A DNA stretch of 64,000 nt from Oleiharenicola sp. (GCA_025363455.1 JANYDW010000052.1:1-64000), one strand, 5' to 3'; positions 7,932 through 17,459 are shown, counted from the stretch's first letter. A program made the numbers and translations. Notes: generated by a model from the sequence alone, not told the origin.

Positions 7932-9203
7932 ATGGACCACACCCCACGTCTGTTCACCGCCGCGGCCGTCGCCGTGTTCGCCATCGTTTCGACCCACGCT
8001 CAGGTCAACAACAACCCGCCCGGCGGCAGCGGACCCGGCCGTGGACGCGGCCCCGGCGTCGAGGCCAGCGTCGTCACTGCCGCCCGCTCTCCCGACGTGA
8101 ATGCCGCGGACGGCACCATCACATTTCGGTTGCAGGCCCCGAACGCGAAGACGGTGCGCGTGTTCACGGATTTCCCGAAACTCGGCGCTGTGCCCGTGAA
8201 CGGCTCGGCCGGTTTCGATATGGCCAAGGACACCAACGGGGTCTGGGCCTATACATCCCCGAAGCTCGCCCCGGGTTACTACCAATATTGGTTCGTGATG
8301 GACGGGTTCACGCTGCCCGATCCGCAGAACACGTTTGTCCGGCCGGCGTCGGGCGTGTACAAAAGCATCGTCGCTTTGCCCGGCAAGGAAGCCGAGTGGA
8401 TGATGTTTCGCGACGTGCCCCACGGCAATCTCATCGAGCACCACTACCTCAATCCCGAAAACAAGACCGCGCGCCGGGTCGTGATCTACACGCCACCGGA
8501 TTACGGCACGAGCGGCAAAAGTTATCCGGTGCTCTACCTGCTCCACGGGGCCAACGACTATGAACGCGGCTGGACGCAAACCGGCATGGCGAACAACATC
8601 ATGGACAATCTCATCGCCGACGGCCAGGCCGTGCCCGCGATCATCGTGATGCCTTTCGGCCACGACACCACCGGCTCCAGCGGCAAATTGCCCGAGGTGC
8701 GCGCGCTCCAGGCCTCGCTCGGCTACACGCCGCCGCCGGGCGCCAGCGGCGCACCGGGCGGCGCACGGAGCCCCGCCCCGGCCGGCCCGAGTTACATGGA
8801 AAAGGATCTGTTGGGAATCGTAATACACTACGTCGAAAGTGAATTTCGCGTCATCAAGGACAAGGATCACCGCGCGATCATGGGCTACTCCATGGGTGGC
8901 GGGCACAGCACCGCGATCGGCTTCAGACATCCCGAGCTGTTCGCCTACGTCGGTGGCTTCAGTGGCTACGGCTCCGGCGCGCTGCTCACTGCCGACCCGG
9001 CGAAGACCAACCAGAACTACAAAATGATCTTCTTCGGATCCGGCACCGAGGACAACGCCGTCAACGGCGGCCGCACCCTGCATGCGACTCTCACCGAAAA
9101 AGGCGTGAATCACATCTGGAGCGAAGACCCCGGCTACGGCCACGATTACCAAATCTGGCGCATTTATCTCCACCGTTTACTACAAAAAACCTTCCGGGAT
9201 TGA
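7932..9203 (+). CDS. CE1-type carbohydrate esterase (XynZ/feruloyl-esterase-like) with N-terminal CBM48/E-set-like domain
   Basis: Signal peptide; FRLQAPNAKTVRVFTDF...; VVIYTPPDYGTSGKSYPVLYLLHG; nucleophile GYSMGG; GYGHDYQIWR. Confidence 0.85.
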   Translation: MDHTPRLFTAAAVAVFAIVSTHAQVNNNPPGGSGPGRGRGPGVEASVVTAARSPDVNAADGTITFRLQAPNAKTVRVFTDFPKLGAVPVNGSAGFDMAKDTNGVWAYTSPKLAPGYYQYWFVMDGFTLPDPQNTFVRPASGVYKSIVALPGKEAEWMMFRDVPHGNLIEHHYLNPENKTARRVVIYTPPDYGTSGKSYPVLYLLHGANDYERGWTQTGMANNIMDNLIADGQAVPAIIVMPFGHDTTGSSGKLPEVRALQASLGYTPPPGASGAPGGARSPAPAGPSYMEKDLLGIVIHYVESEFRVIKDKDHRAIMGYSMGGGHSTAIGFRHPELFAYVGGFSGYGSGALLTADPAKTNQNYKMIFFGSGTEDNAVNGGRTLHATLTEKGVNHIWSEDPGYGHDYQIWRIYLHRLLQKTFRD

Positions 9204-9226
9204 GGTTCCGACCGTCGCAGAGACCT

Positions 9227-9432
9227 ACCACTAATGCTTCGCCTAACGGCTGCGCTTTAACCTCCCCTTCGCCTAATTGGCTCCGGCCTTGGTTCCGGGG
9301 CGCGGCTAATCGCCGCTGAGGGCAGTAAAACTCGATTCTCAGTCGGCGATTAGCCGACCCCCGAACCCCCCGTGGAGCCGATCTGGCGGAACTCTCAATG
9401 TAGCGCAGCCGTTAGGCGAAGCATGAGTGGTT
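9227..9432. repeat. 206-bp MITE-like element with 30-bp terminal inverted repeats and nested inner palindrome
   Basis: accactaatgcttcgcctaacggctgcgct / agcgcagccgttaggcgaagcatgagtggt (1 mismatch in 30); inner arms 9293-9320 / 9338-9365. Confidence 0.85.
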
Positions 9433-9629
9433 AAAACCGGACCGGTTCTTCTCTGCCTCGGCCTTGCACGATGGGATTTGGTGGTTTGAACGCACGCCCT
9501 AGGCGCGCTGAAATTACATGACCGGACAGTAAAGATGGGTATCGACCCAATCCTCTGCTACCATTGTCTGGTTCCGACGGTATCGCAGCGGCGAACCGGT
9601 CGTAAAATCCCCGCCCTCTACCCCTGAGC

Positions 9630-12600
9630 ATGAAAACAAGATCTGGTTTTGTCGTCACCATAACGGCAGCGCTCCTCCTGCCAATTGTCACCTTGAAGAT
9701 CGCTGCCGAGGTGGCCGCTGCACGCGCCCCCGCCCAAGCCCGGCCCCAAGGTCCGTGCGATGTCTACGCTGCCGCGGGCACGCCTTGCGTCGCAGCCCAC
9801 AGCTCGACGCGCGCCTTGTCCGCCGCCTACCACGGCCCGCTCTACCAAGTCATGCGCCAGTCGGACAGCAAGACGCTCGATATTGGCGTCGTTCCCGCCT
9901 CCGCGACCGACGCCGGGGGCTACGCCGATTCCGCTGCCCAGGACGCGTTTTGCGCAAATACCTACTGCTGGATTACCACGCTCTACGATCAATCCGGCAA
10001 GGCCAACCACCTGGTCCAAGCTCCGCGCGGTGGGTTCAGCGGACCGGCGATGGGCGGGTTCAACAATCTTCCACTCGCCGACATGGCTCCCATCACCGTC
10101 ATGGGGCACAGGGCGTACGGCGTCTTCATCGCGCCGGGCATGGGCCTCCGTTGGAACGACGCCCACGGCACCGCCGTCGATGACCAGGCTGAAGGACAAT
10201 ACTGGGTCATCAGTGGCCATCACTATAACTCCGGTTGCTGTTTCGACTACGGTAACGCCGAGACCGACAGCCGGGACAACGGCGACGGCACCATGGAGAC
10301 CACCTACTTTGGCAATGCCACTCCCTGGTATCACGGCCCGGCCCCGGGACCCTGGATCATGACCGATCAGGAAAATAACCTGGTGGGCTGCGTGACCGAT
10401 TCCCCGACCAACAAGAACTGCGACCTGCCGATCATCACGTGGCGATTCGTCACCGCCACAGCCGATGGCGAGCCTCATCACTGGCGATCGATGGGGGGCG
10501 ACGCGCAAAAGGGGGAAATGAAAATCATGTTCGACGGACCGCGTGTCCAAAATCCGCGTAACAGCTACGACCCGATGCGGAAGGAAGGCGCCATTCTCCT
10601 CGGCAACGGCGGCGACAACAGTGTCGGCTCCCAAGGCACCTTCTATGAAGGTGCGATGACCGCGGCGGGCACGTTCCCTTCGCTGGAGACGAACCAAAAG
10701 CTTCAGGCCAACATCGTTGGGGCGAAATATGATGTCGCGCGCCTGACTGTGGCACCGGCGTCCGCCGTCGCCACCCCGCCCGGCCTCCAGACTTTTTCGC
10801 CGGGCTCCTCCCATGAGACCACCGTGACATTTACCAATACGACCGGGGCCCCGGTGACGGGCCTGAAGCTGAGCCTGGTTGCGCCGGCGGGCTGGAATTC
10901 CACTTTGTCCGGCGGCACCGGAGCATCCAAGACCATTGGAGAGGCCGTCGCCCCCGGGGCGAGCGTGAACGCGACTTTCAAGATCACCTCGGGTGCTGCG
11001 ACCTTCAACGGCGATCTCGTCGGCAACGCCTCGTGGAAAACTTCCAGTGGTCAGGCCGGGTCGGAATCCGCGACGGAAAAGGTGCGCAACGTCAGCCCGA
11101 TCACGATCAACGAGTTCGCGGTGAGTTCGGGTTCACCCGCCAACTCCAGCAATTCGTTCATCGAACTTTTCAACGGTAGCGACAGCGCCATCGATATTTC
11201 GAACTGGACGCTCACGCAGCACCCAACGCAGCAGGCAATTTTTTCATCGGTCAAAATCCCAGCCGGCACGAAACTCGCCGCAAAAGGCTTCTACCTGCTC
11301 GGCCTGGCGAATTCCGGACTGGCCATCCCGGCCCACAAAGGTGACACCACACTGCATGTGCGCAGCACCGCTGACATGAAGGTCGGAGATACGATTGAAA
11401 TCGACACTGGCACCGCCGTGGAAACGCGCAAAATCGCATGCATCGGAACCGCGGCCAGCAACAGCACGACGTTGTGGCAGCCGCTACCCGACGGGCCAGT
11501 GATTACGATCCCCGCCGGCGCAACCAACGTGCCGGTCACGAGCGTGGCGAACTTTGAAGTCGGTCAAAAAATCGGTATCGGCCATGGCGCCACTTACCCT
11601 GCGGTCGCCGGCACGCTGGAAAAATACGAGGTCGTTACCGTGACCGCCGTGGGAAAACCGGGGACGCAAGCCTGGCTGGCCGCCGACGCGAAGCCCGGCG
11701 ACACCAACATCAAGGTTTCGTCCCTCCTCAACATTTCCGTCGGCGACCAAATCCGGTTGGACATCGACAGCATGGGACACGGCATCGAAACCGTCACGGT
11801 CACGAGTGTCGGCACACCCTCGGCCACCCGGCCGGGGGCCGGGCCGGTCGCGAACCCCGGCACCGGACTCGAACTGGCCGCGCCCCTCAAGTTCATGCAC
11901 GCGGCGAACACGCCATTCAGCGCGCGGGGCACAGGCATCAGCTTCGAGCCGGCGACCGGGGTCGCCCACTCCAGCAACGAACCGGCTCAGCCGCTGGGCA
12001 CCGGCCTTACCATCGACCAGCCGTTGGAACGCGATCACGCGATCGAATCGGTGGTGCGGGACGCGGCGGTCACCACGGCGGGCTATCAAGGAACCGCCAC
12101 ACCCAACCAATGGTTCGGCGGTCCCGTGCTCTCGACGGGCGCGGGCAACATGGTGCTGCGCGATGCCGGCGGTTTGGTGGCCGACAGCTTGAACTACGGC
12201 CTGCTCGTTGATCCATGGGCGTCGGAAGGCTATCAGGCGACCTCCGGTGCGGGCGAGAGTGGTTGCCGGGTCCCGTCGCCATCCGCCAGTCGCGGTGGAT
12301 TCGGCGGACCCGGCCCGCAAGCCGCCACCGCGCTCAATCGCAGCGCCGGGCGATTTCCCGACGGGGCCGACTCGGACAGCAATTGCCGCGATTTCCAATT
12401 ACAGGCGGCTACTACGTTGCCGGTTGAATCGGCGGCCGGGGCGAAAAACATCAAGGTGAACAGCGTGGCCGATTTCGCCGTCGGGCAAACCCTCACCCTC
12501 GATTCCGGCGCGAATCTTGAGACCGCGGTGATCGCGACGCTCGGAACTCCCGGCAGCACGACGGTGGGCACCGCTACCAGCGCGGGTGCCACCGTTATCC

Positions 12601-12893
12601 CGGTTTCAAGCGCAGCCGGCTTTGGCGTCGGACAAACCATCACCATCGACAATGGGGAGAATCTTGAGTCTGCGGTGATTGCCTCAATCAACCCGGGCGG
12701 TCGCAACCGCGGGAGTCCCGCCCTCACCGTGACCGCTCCACTCAAAAATGCTCACGCCGCCGCGGTACAGGTGTCGGGCAGCGGCATCACGTTCGCAACC
12801 GCGTTGAACCACGCGCATGAATCCGGAACGGCGATCGCTAATGACGCTCCGACGCCCGGCGCTGCCAATCGCTATGCCCGGCGCGTGCAGTGA
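9630..12893 (+). CDS. GH54-like alpha-L-arabinofuranosidase with NEW3-like, lamin-tail-like and repeat C-terminal modules
   Basis: GPCDVYAAAGTPCVAAHSSTRAL, CCFDYGNAE, GPWIMTDQENN and GAILLGNGGDNS resemble the fungal AbfB catalytic domain; then NEW3-like (FSPGSSHETTVTFTNTTGAPVTGLKLSL), LTD-like (INEFAVSSGSPANSSNSFIELFNGSDSAIDISNW) and VGQT(L/I)T(L/I)D repeats. Confidence 0.85.
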   Translation: MKTRSGFVVTITAALLLPIVTLKIAAEVAAARAPAQARPQGPCDVYAAAGTPCVAAHSSTRALSAAYHGPLYQVMRQSDSKTLDIGVVPASATDAGGYADSAAQDAFCANTYCWITTLYDQSGKANHLVQAPRGGFSGPAMGGFNNLPLADMAPITVMGHRAYGVFIAPGMGLRWNDAHGTAVDDQAEGQYWVISGHHYNSGCCFDYGNAETDSRDNGDGTMETTYFGNATPWYHGPAPGPWIMTDQENNLVGCVTDSPTNKNCDLPIITWRFVTATADGEPHHWRSMGGDAQKGEMKIMFDGPRVQNPRNSYDPMRKEGAILLGNGGDNSVGSQGTFYEGAMTAAGTFPSLETNQKLQANIVGAKYDVARLTVAPASAVATPPGLQTFSPGSSHETTVTFTNTTGAPVTGLKLSLVAPAGWNSTLSGGTGASKTIGEAVAPGASVNATFKITSGAATFNGDLVGNASWKTSSGQAGSESATEKVRNVSPITINEFAVSSGSPANSSNSFIELFNGSDSAIDISNWTLTQHPTQQAIFSSVKIPAGTKLAAKGFYLLGLANSGLAIPAHKGDTTLHVRSTADMKVGDTIEIDTGTAVETRKIACIGTAASNSTTLWQPLPDGPVITIPAGATNVPVTSVANFEVGQKIGIGHGATYPAVAGTLEKYEVVTVTAVGKPGTQAWLAADAKPGDTNIKVSSLLNISVGDQIRLDIDSMGHGIETVTVTSVGTPSATRPGAGPVANPGTGLELAAPLKFMHAANTPFSARGTGISFEPATGVAHSSNEPAQPLGTGLTIDQPLERDHAIESVVRDAAVTTAGYQGTATPNQWFGGPVLSTGAGNMVLRDAGGLVADSLNYGLLVDPWASEGYQATSGAGESGCRVPSPSASRGGFGGPGPQAATALNRSAGRFPDGADSDSNCRDFQLQAATTLPVESAAGAKNIKVNSVADFAVGQTLTLDSGANLETAVIATLGTPGSTTVGTATSAGATVIPVSSAAGFGVGQTITIDNGENLESAVIASINPGGRNRGSPALTVTAPLKNAHAAAVQVSGSGITFATALNHAHESGTAIANDAPTPGAANRYARRVQ

Positions 12894-13060
12894 GGACGCC
12901 GCGAACGTTGGAACCTGCGATCACTGAAAGGTGGAACGCGCTGACCCCAGCGCGTTGCGGCGAGGCTGCACCGAAAGGTGGTCGCCGATTGCTAAATCCG
13001 TCTATTTAGACTCGCCTATTTAACTGACACAGATTCGCCGGAATGAAACGCAACGCGCCG

Positions 13061-13161
13061 ACACACCCCGCCCTGCGGGCACCCCTCTCCCAGAGGGGAT
13101 TTTCGATTGCCCAGGTCAGGGTCCCCTCTGGAGAGGGGTGGCGCGTCGCGCCGGGGTGTGT
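13061..13161. repeat. Palindromic repeat acacaccccg...ccggggtgtgt with inner cccctctcc / ggagaggg arms
   Basis: Read directly; about 40 bp upstream of the VKOR-fusion start. Confidence 0.7.
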
Positions 13162-13200
13162 AAGGCTGATTGGCGAGGCTCAATAGAAGCGCGAACTCTG

Positions 13201-14391
13201 ATGTCGGACAAATCTGTCTCCCCCTCTCGCGAAGGTCGACCCTGGTGGAATTGGGCCACGACCAGCGTGAGCGCGCTCGCCCTGGCCTTGAGCACCTATC
13301 TCGGCTGGCACTCATTGCGCGGGGGGCACGTCATCGGTTGCGATGGTGGCAGACCGTGCGACCAGGTGTTGAGCAGTCGTTGGTCCACCATCGGTGGGGT
13401 TTTGCCGGTGAGCGGGTTGGCCGCCGGCGTGTACCTGGCCATGTTGATTGCGAGCCTTTCCGTTGGGCCGTCAGGGGTGCTGGCGGTGCGACAACTCGCG
13501 TGGCGGGCGATGCTGCTCCTGGCCGGTGCCATCGCTGGAAGCGCGGTTTGGTTTATCATTGTCCAGCTGTGGCTGGTGAAAGCGTTTTGCCCTTACTGCA
13601 TGGCCACGCATCTCGCGGGCCTCACGCTATCAGCCCTGGTGTTCTGGCAGGCTCCCAAACGGTTCGCGAGTACGCTGGCAAACGCCGGTCCGCCCATCCG
13701 CCGCCTCGGCGCCATGGGCGCGGCGATGGCAGGTCTGTTGGCCGTCATCCAGACGAACATCACGCCACCCGCGACGTATCTCGGTGGTGAGTCGCGGAGC
13801 AATGTAGCGAATGCCGGCGCGCCTGCCATGCCTATCACCGGACCGGCAGATGCGCGCTATGTCGTCAGGCTGCTGTTCGACTACGAATGCCCGCACTGCC
13901 AGCGATTGCATTTCATGCTCGCTGAGGCGGTTCGCCGCTACCACGGGCAACTGGCGTTCGCCTTGTTCCCGACCCCGCTCAACAGCCGATGCAACTCCTA
14001 CGTCCTGCAGGACGTCGAGCAATTCAAGGATTCCTGCGAGCTGGCCCGCGTTGCCCTCGCCGTGTGGTTGGCGAACCGCGAGGCTTTTTCGGAGTTCGAC
14101 CAGTGGATGTTCCTGCTCGAATCGGGTGACTCCTGGCATCCTCGCGGGCCCGACGCCGCCAAGGCGAAAGCGATCGAATTGGTCGGTGCCGAGAAATTCG
14201 ACGCCGCCCTCGTCGATCCGCGAATCGATCAATGCCTGCAAGCTGCCGTTCGACTTTACGGCAGCACGATCCAAGGCAGCAGCGCCGTGCCCAAACTCAT
14301 CTTCGGCTCTCGCTGGGTGGTTCCCGAGCCACCCGACGCCGACCAGCTTGTTTCGATCCTGCAGGAAGCCCTAATGCTTCCCAAACCTTAG
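13201..14391 (+). CDS. VKOR-domain / DsbA-thioredoxin-like fusion
   Basis: VKOR-like TM region with paired Cys (CDGGRPCDQVLSSRWSTIGGVLPVSGLAAGVYLA, FCPYCMATH); C-terminal thioredoxin-like FDYECPHCQRLHF. Confidence 0.82.
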   Translation: MSDKSVSPSREGRPWWNWATTSVSALALALSTYLGWHSLRGGHVIGCDGGRPCDQVLSSRWSTIGGVLPVSGLAAGVYLAMLIASLSVGPSGVLAVRQLAWRAMLLLAGAIAGSAVWFIIVQLWLVKAFCPYCMATHLAGLTLSALVFWQAPKRFASTLANAGPPIRRLGAMGAAMAGLLAVIQTNITPPATYLGGESRSNVANAGAPAMPITGPADARYVVRLLFDYECPHCQRLHFMLAEAVRRYHGQLAFALFPTPLNSRCNSYVLQDVEQFKDSCELARVALAVWLANREAFSEFDQWMFLLESGDSWHPRGPDAAKAKAIELVGAEKFDAALVDPRIDQCLQAAVRLYGSTIQGSSAVPKLIFGSRWVVPEPPDADQLVSILQEALMLPKP

Positions 14392-14447
14392 TCGTGGTGG
14401 CCACCAAGGACGCGGCGCAAGCATCTCCCTCCCGGTCGTGTCCTAGT

Positions 14448-14555
14448 TTGTCGTTGCGAGGAGTCGCGCGAAGCGCGCGACGAAGCAATCCAGCCCTGCG
14501 ACTGGCTCTGGGCCTTGGCTCGCCACGGCTGGCTTCGCCAGCCTCGCGATGACAG
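14448..14555. repeat. Palindromic repeat ('ttgtcgttgcgag...ctcgcgatgacag' family)
   Basis: Same family as 6214-6329. Confidence 0.7.
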
Positions 14556-14704
14556 GTCATATTAGGAGACTACCTCCCTCTCCTGCATCAGATCGAGGCC
14601 GTGTCGGAAGAAGATGACCGGCCGATCTAGCAACCATCGAAATAGGAACGTCCCGCCAGCTTAGTTAGTCGGCTCGGAACGCCTCGTTGGGCGGTTAAAA
14701 GGGG

Positions 14705-16063
14705 TTGTCTCCACGCCGTAAAGCGGGGGGTTTACCTACTGCCCAGACGGTGAAATTCCGGCAGACTGGGAAGTACACCAATCTCGTCGTGAACAGCACC
14801 ATCATTTTCCCCACCTCAGCAGACACGGGGAAAACTCATTACTTTAGATCGTTGGAATCGCTCCGGGGCGTTGCCGCGCTGGTGGTGGTCCTCTTTCACG
14901 TGGGGTGGCTCACACCACTCTATAACCTCGGCCTGGTGAGGAATGGTTATTTGATGGTCGACTGCTTCTTCATCCTGTCCGGGTTTGTCATTTGTCACAG
15001 TTATGGCAGCAAGATCCAGACAGGAACGCACATCGCCAAATTTGTGTGGCTGAGGATTGGGCGGCTTTATCCTCTGCATTTCGTGCTCATCTTCGTGGCT
15101 CTGGCCATGGAGTGCGCCAAATACTATGCGGAAAGAAAATACGGCATCGTTTCTGTTTACGGGGCATTTGCGGCCACCAACGGATATTCCCTTATTACGA
15201 ACCTGCTGCTGGTTCATGACTGGGGATTCCATCATTTGACCAACTACAATACTCCCAGCTGGAGCATCAGCGCGGAGTTCTTTGTGAACATTCTCTTTTG
15301 TCTTATTTTGTTTGTCGCGAAGTCACCCCGGACACTGGTGCTGGTTTCAATCGCCTTGATCGGCTTCAGCACGTTCATACTTACCAGCTGCAGCTCTGGC
15401 CTCACCACGACAATGGATTACGGGGTATTTCGATGCCTGCTGGGATTTTTCGTTGGGGTACTCGTGTATCAGCTCTATCGCGCCCGGGGTAAGAAGCAGG
15501 AACAGCCTGCGCCTCAAAATACTTTTCTGTCGAATGCCCTGCCGTTCGTATTCGGTTTTCTTCTGGTGGCTTTACTCTCCGTCAAAATTCCCGGCACCTC
15601 GGACTTCCTATTGCTGCCGATTGTCGCGTGTTTTTTGCTCTTCCTGGTGAGGGCGCCGGGCGGGGTGGCCGACCGTTGCCTGACCTGCAAGCCCCTCTCA
15701 TGGTTGGGCAAGGTATCGTATTCAATTTATTTGGTCCATTACCCGATCCTCTGGGCCTATTTGCAGACCGTCCGGGTGGTCCTAAAGGCGCCGGTCGTGA
15801 TGATCGAAAATGAAAAAGTCCCGGTCCCCCACTGGTTCGTGGCCAACGTTCTCCTCGTGAGCGCCATCGGGACGGTGCTCGTAGTCTCTCATTTTAGTTT
15901 TAGATGGATAGAGGAGCCTTTTCGAAAGAGGTCCAAGGCACTCGCGGCGCGATGGTTTCTGGAAAGCAATGATACAAAGGCAGCTGAAACTCTGGGCTGG
16001 ACCCCGGCCATTGGCCAGTGGATCGGATACCAGGTCCGTAAAGCTCTACGTGCCGCCACTTGA
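14705..16063 (+). CDS. Acyltransferase 3 family (OafA/YrhL-type O-acyltransferase)
   Basis: RSLESLRGVAALVVVLFHVGWL, FFILSGFVI, multiple TMs, SYSIYLVHYPIL. A GTG near 14789 is a possible start. Confidence 0.88.
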   Translation: MSPRRKAGGLPTAQTVKFRQTGKYTNLVVNSTIIFPTSADTGKTHYFRSLESLRGVAALVVVLFHVGWLTPLYNLGLVRNGYLMVDCFFILSGFVICHSYGSKIQTGTHIAKFVWLRIGRLYPLHFVLIFVALAMECAKYYAERKYGIVSVYGAFAATNGYSLITNLLLVHDWGFHHLTNYNTPSWSISAEFFVNILFCLILFVAKSPRTLVLVSIALIGFSTFILTSCSSGLTTTMDYGVFRCLLGFFVGVLVYQLYRARGKKQEQPAPQNTFLSNALPFVFGFLLVALLSVKIPGTSDFLLLPIVACFLLFLVRAPGGVADRCLTCKPLSWLGKVSYSIYLVHYPILWAYLQTVRVVLKAPVVMIENEKVPVPHWFVANVLLVSAIGTVLVVSHFSFRWIEEPFRKRSKALAARWFLESNDTKAAETLGWTPAIGQWIGYQVRKALRAAT

Positions 16064-16354
16064 AAAGTTCGCCTCTTGGAGGGACGCGGCTTCATCATTC
16101 TGGCTCTTGTGCCGTCATATTCCGATTTTTCACCTGTTACTCCGACCGCGCGCCGGGTTAGGCTGGCTCGTGTTTTGACGGCATGCCTGCCACCGCGACG
16201 ATAACCAAAACCGTTCCTCCGGGATGGCCCTCTCCGAAGTGCTGCCTAGCAGGGTGGAGCATTCAGTTGTTTCTGCCTAGGAACGACGCAACTCTGGATT
16301 CTGGCGCTTGTTATGGATGACTGTTTTGAAAGGCACACTCCGGCATTGAAATAC

Positions 16355-16380
16355 GATAACAAGTTACGTAACGTTTTATC
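16355..16380. promoter_or_regulatory. 26-bp imperfect palindrome (core GTTACGTAAC), candidate autoregulatory operator
   Basis: GATAACAAGTTACGTAACGTTTTATC abuts the ATG at 16381; reverse complement GATAAAACGTTACGTAACTTGTTATC. Confidence 0.6.
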
Positions 16381-16929
16381 ATGCCGTATGAATCGCTTAG
16401 CCGAAACCGTATAATTCAAGCCCTCCGCCGCTTAGGCGAGCTGGCGCATAAGCAGAAGGTGACCCTCGAACTTTCCCTCTACGGTGGCGCGGTGTTCACG
16501 TTGGTTTATGGCTCGCGCGATGCGACCCGGGACGTGGACGCCGTGGTACGCCAGAGCGATATTGGCAAAACGTTAGCCGCGAAGGTAGCCGCCGAGCTGG
16601 GCCTGCCTGACGACTGGCTGAACGACGACGTGAAGCAATTTCTAGCCGAGAAAGAGGCCAAGCGCAGCCTCCCAGAAGACGATTTCGGCAAGGGCATCCG
16701 GATTGCCGTCCCTACTGCCGCTTATCTTTTGGCCATGAAGCTTCGCGCCTGTCGTCCGCCCTTGCCCGGCTATGCGGGCGACTACGCCGATATTCGTTTT
16801 CTGGTGCAAAAAATGGGGATTGGCTCGGTCGAGGAGGCCGAGGCCTATCATGATAACTTTTTCCCGCACGATGCGCTCACGGCCGAGGCCCGGGAGGTCG
16901 TCAAAGGCGCAATCAAGCCCCGCACATGA
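16381..16929 (+). CDS. DUF6036-like nucleotidyltransferase-fold protein
   Basis: Minimal NTase motif LYGGAVFTLVYGSRDATRDVDAVV. Confidence 0.75.
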   Translation: MPYESLSRNRIIQALRRLGELAHKQKVTLELSLYGGAVFTLVYGSRDATRDVDAVVRQSDIGKTLAAKVAAELGLPDDWLNDDVKQFLAEKEAKRSLPEDDFGKGIRIAVPTAAYLLAMKLRACRPPLPGYAGDYADIRFLVQKMGIGSVEEAEAYHDNFFPHDALTAEAREVVKGAIKPRT

Positions 16930-17459
16930 TCACACGCCCAAAATCATTGAAGGACGTAGCCGAGCAGTCCGCCTCGCTCAGCGAGTTCGGCCTGAACCTG
17001 CGCGACTGGCTGCACGAGCTGCGCCGCGCATCTTCGCGCACCCAAGCCGCGGCCACCATTGTCGACGAACCGCCCCGGCTACGGGAGAAATTTCCGCAAG
17101 GCTACGTCGCCGATGCCTGGCTGGGGGCCTATGCGGAGCACTTGGCGCGGAAGGTTGATCGCACGGCGCCGGCATGGGCTTTCGCGCCCGAGCGCGTTGC
17201 GACCGACCCCGTTTTTGACGAGGGCTCCGATAGTCCGACCTTGCGCGCGCTGGCGCTGGCCCATGCTCCCGCAGCCTTCAAGCGCCGGAATATCTTCACA
17301 CCTTATGTGGATCTCCCGCTACGGTTGCGCGCCGGAAGGCCCACAAAATCGCTCGAAGAGAAGCGCAAAAATAACGCCGAGCGCCAGCGCCGCTTCCGGA
17401 AAGCGCGACTCGAAGAGCTGGCAACGCTGCGAAGACTGGCACGCAAGCACTCCAAATGA
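16926..17459 (+). CDS. Uncharacterised protein paired with the NTase gene, basic C-terminus
   Basis: Overlaps the upstream stop (ATGA); motif AAFKRRNIFTPYVDLPLRLRAGRPTKS; Lys/Arg-rich tail. Confidence 0.7.
   Translation: MITRPKSLKDVAEQSASLSEFGLNLRDWLHELRRASSRTQAAATIVDEPPRLREKFPQGYVADAWLGAYAEHLARKVDRTAPAWAFAPERVATDPVFDEGSDSPTLRALALAHAPAAFKRRNIFTPYVDLPLRLRAGRPTKSLEEKRKNNAERQRRFRKARLEELATLRRLARKHSK

Noticed and set aside
9227-9432. CRISPR-like repeats
   Set aside because: Repeats are inverted and dispersed, not regularly spaced direct repeats; no cas genes anywhere in the window.
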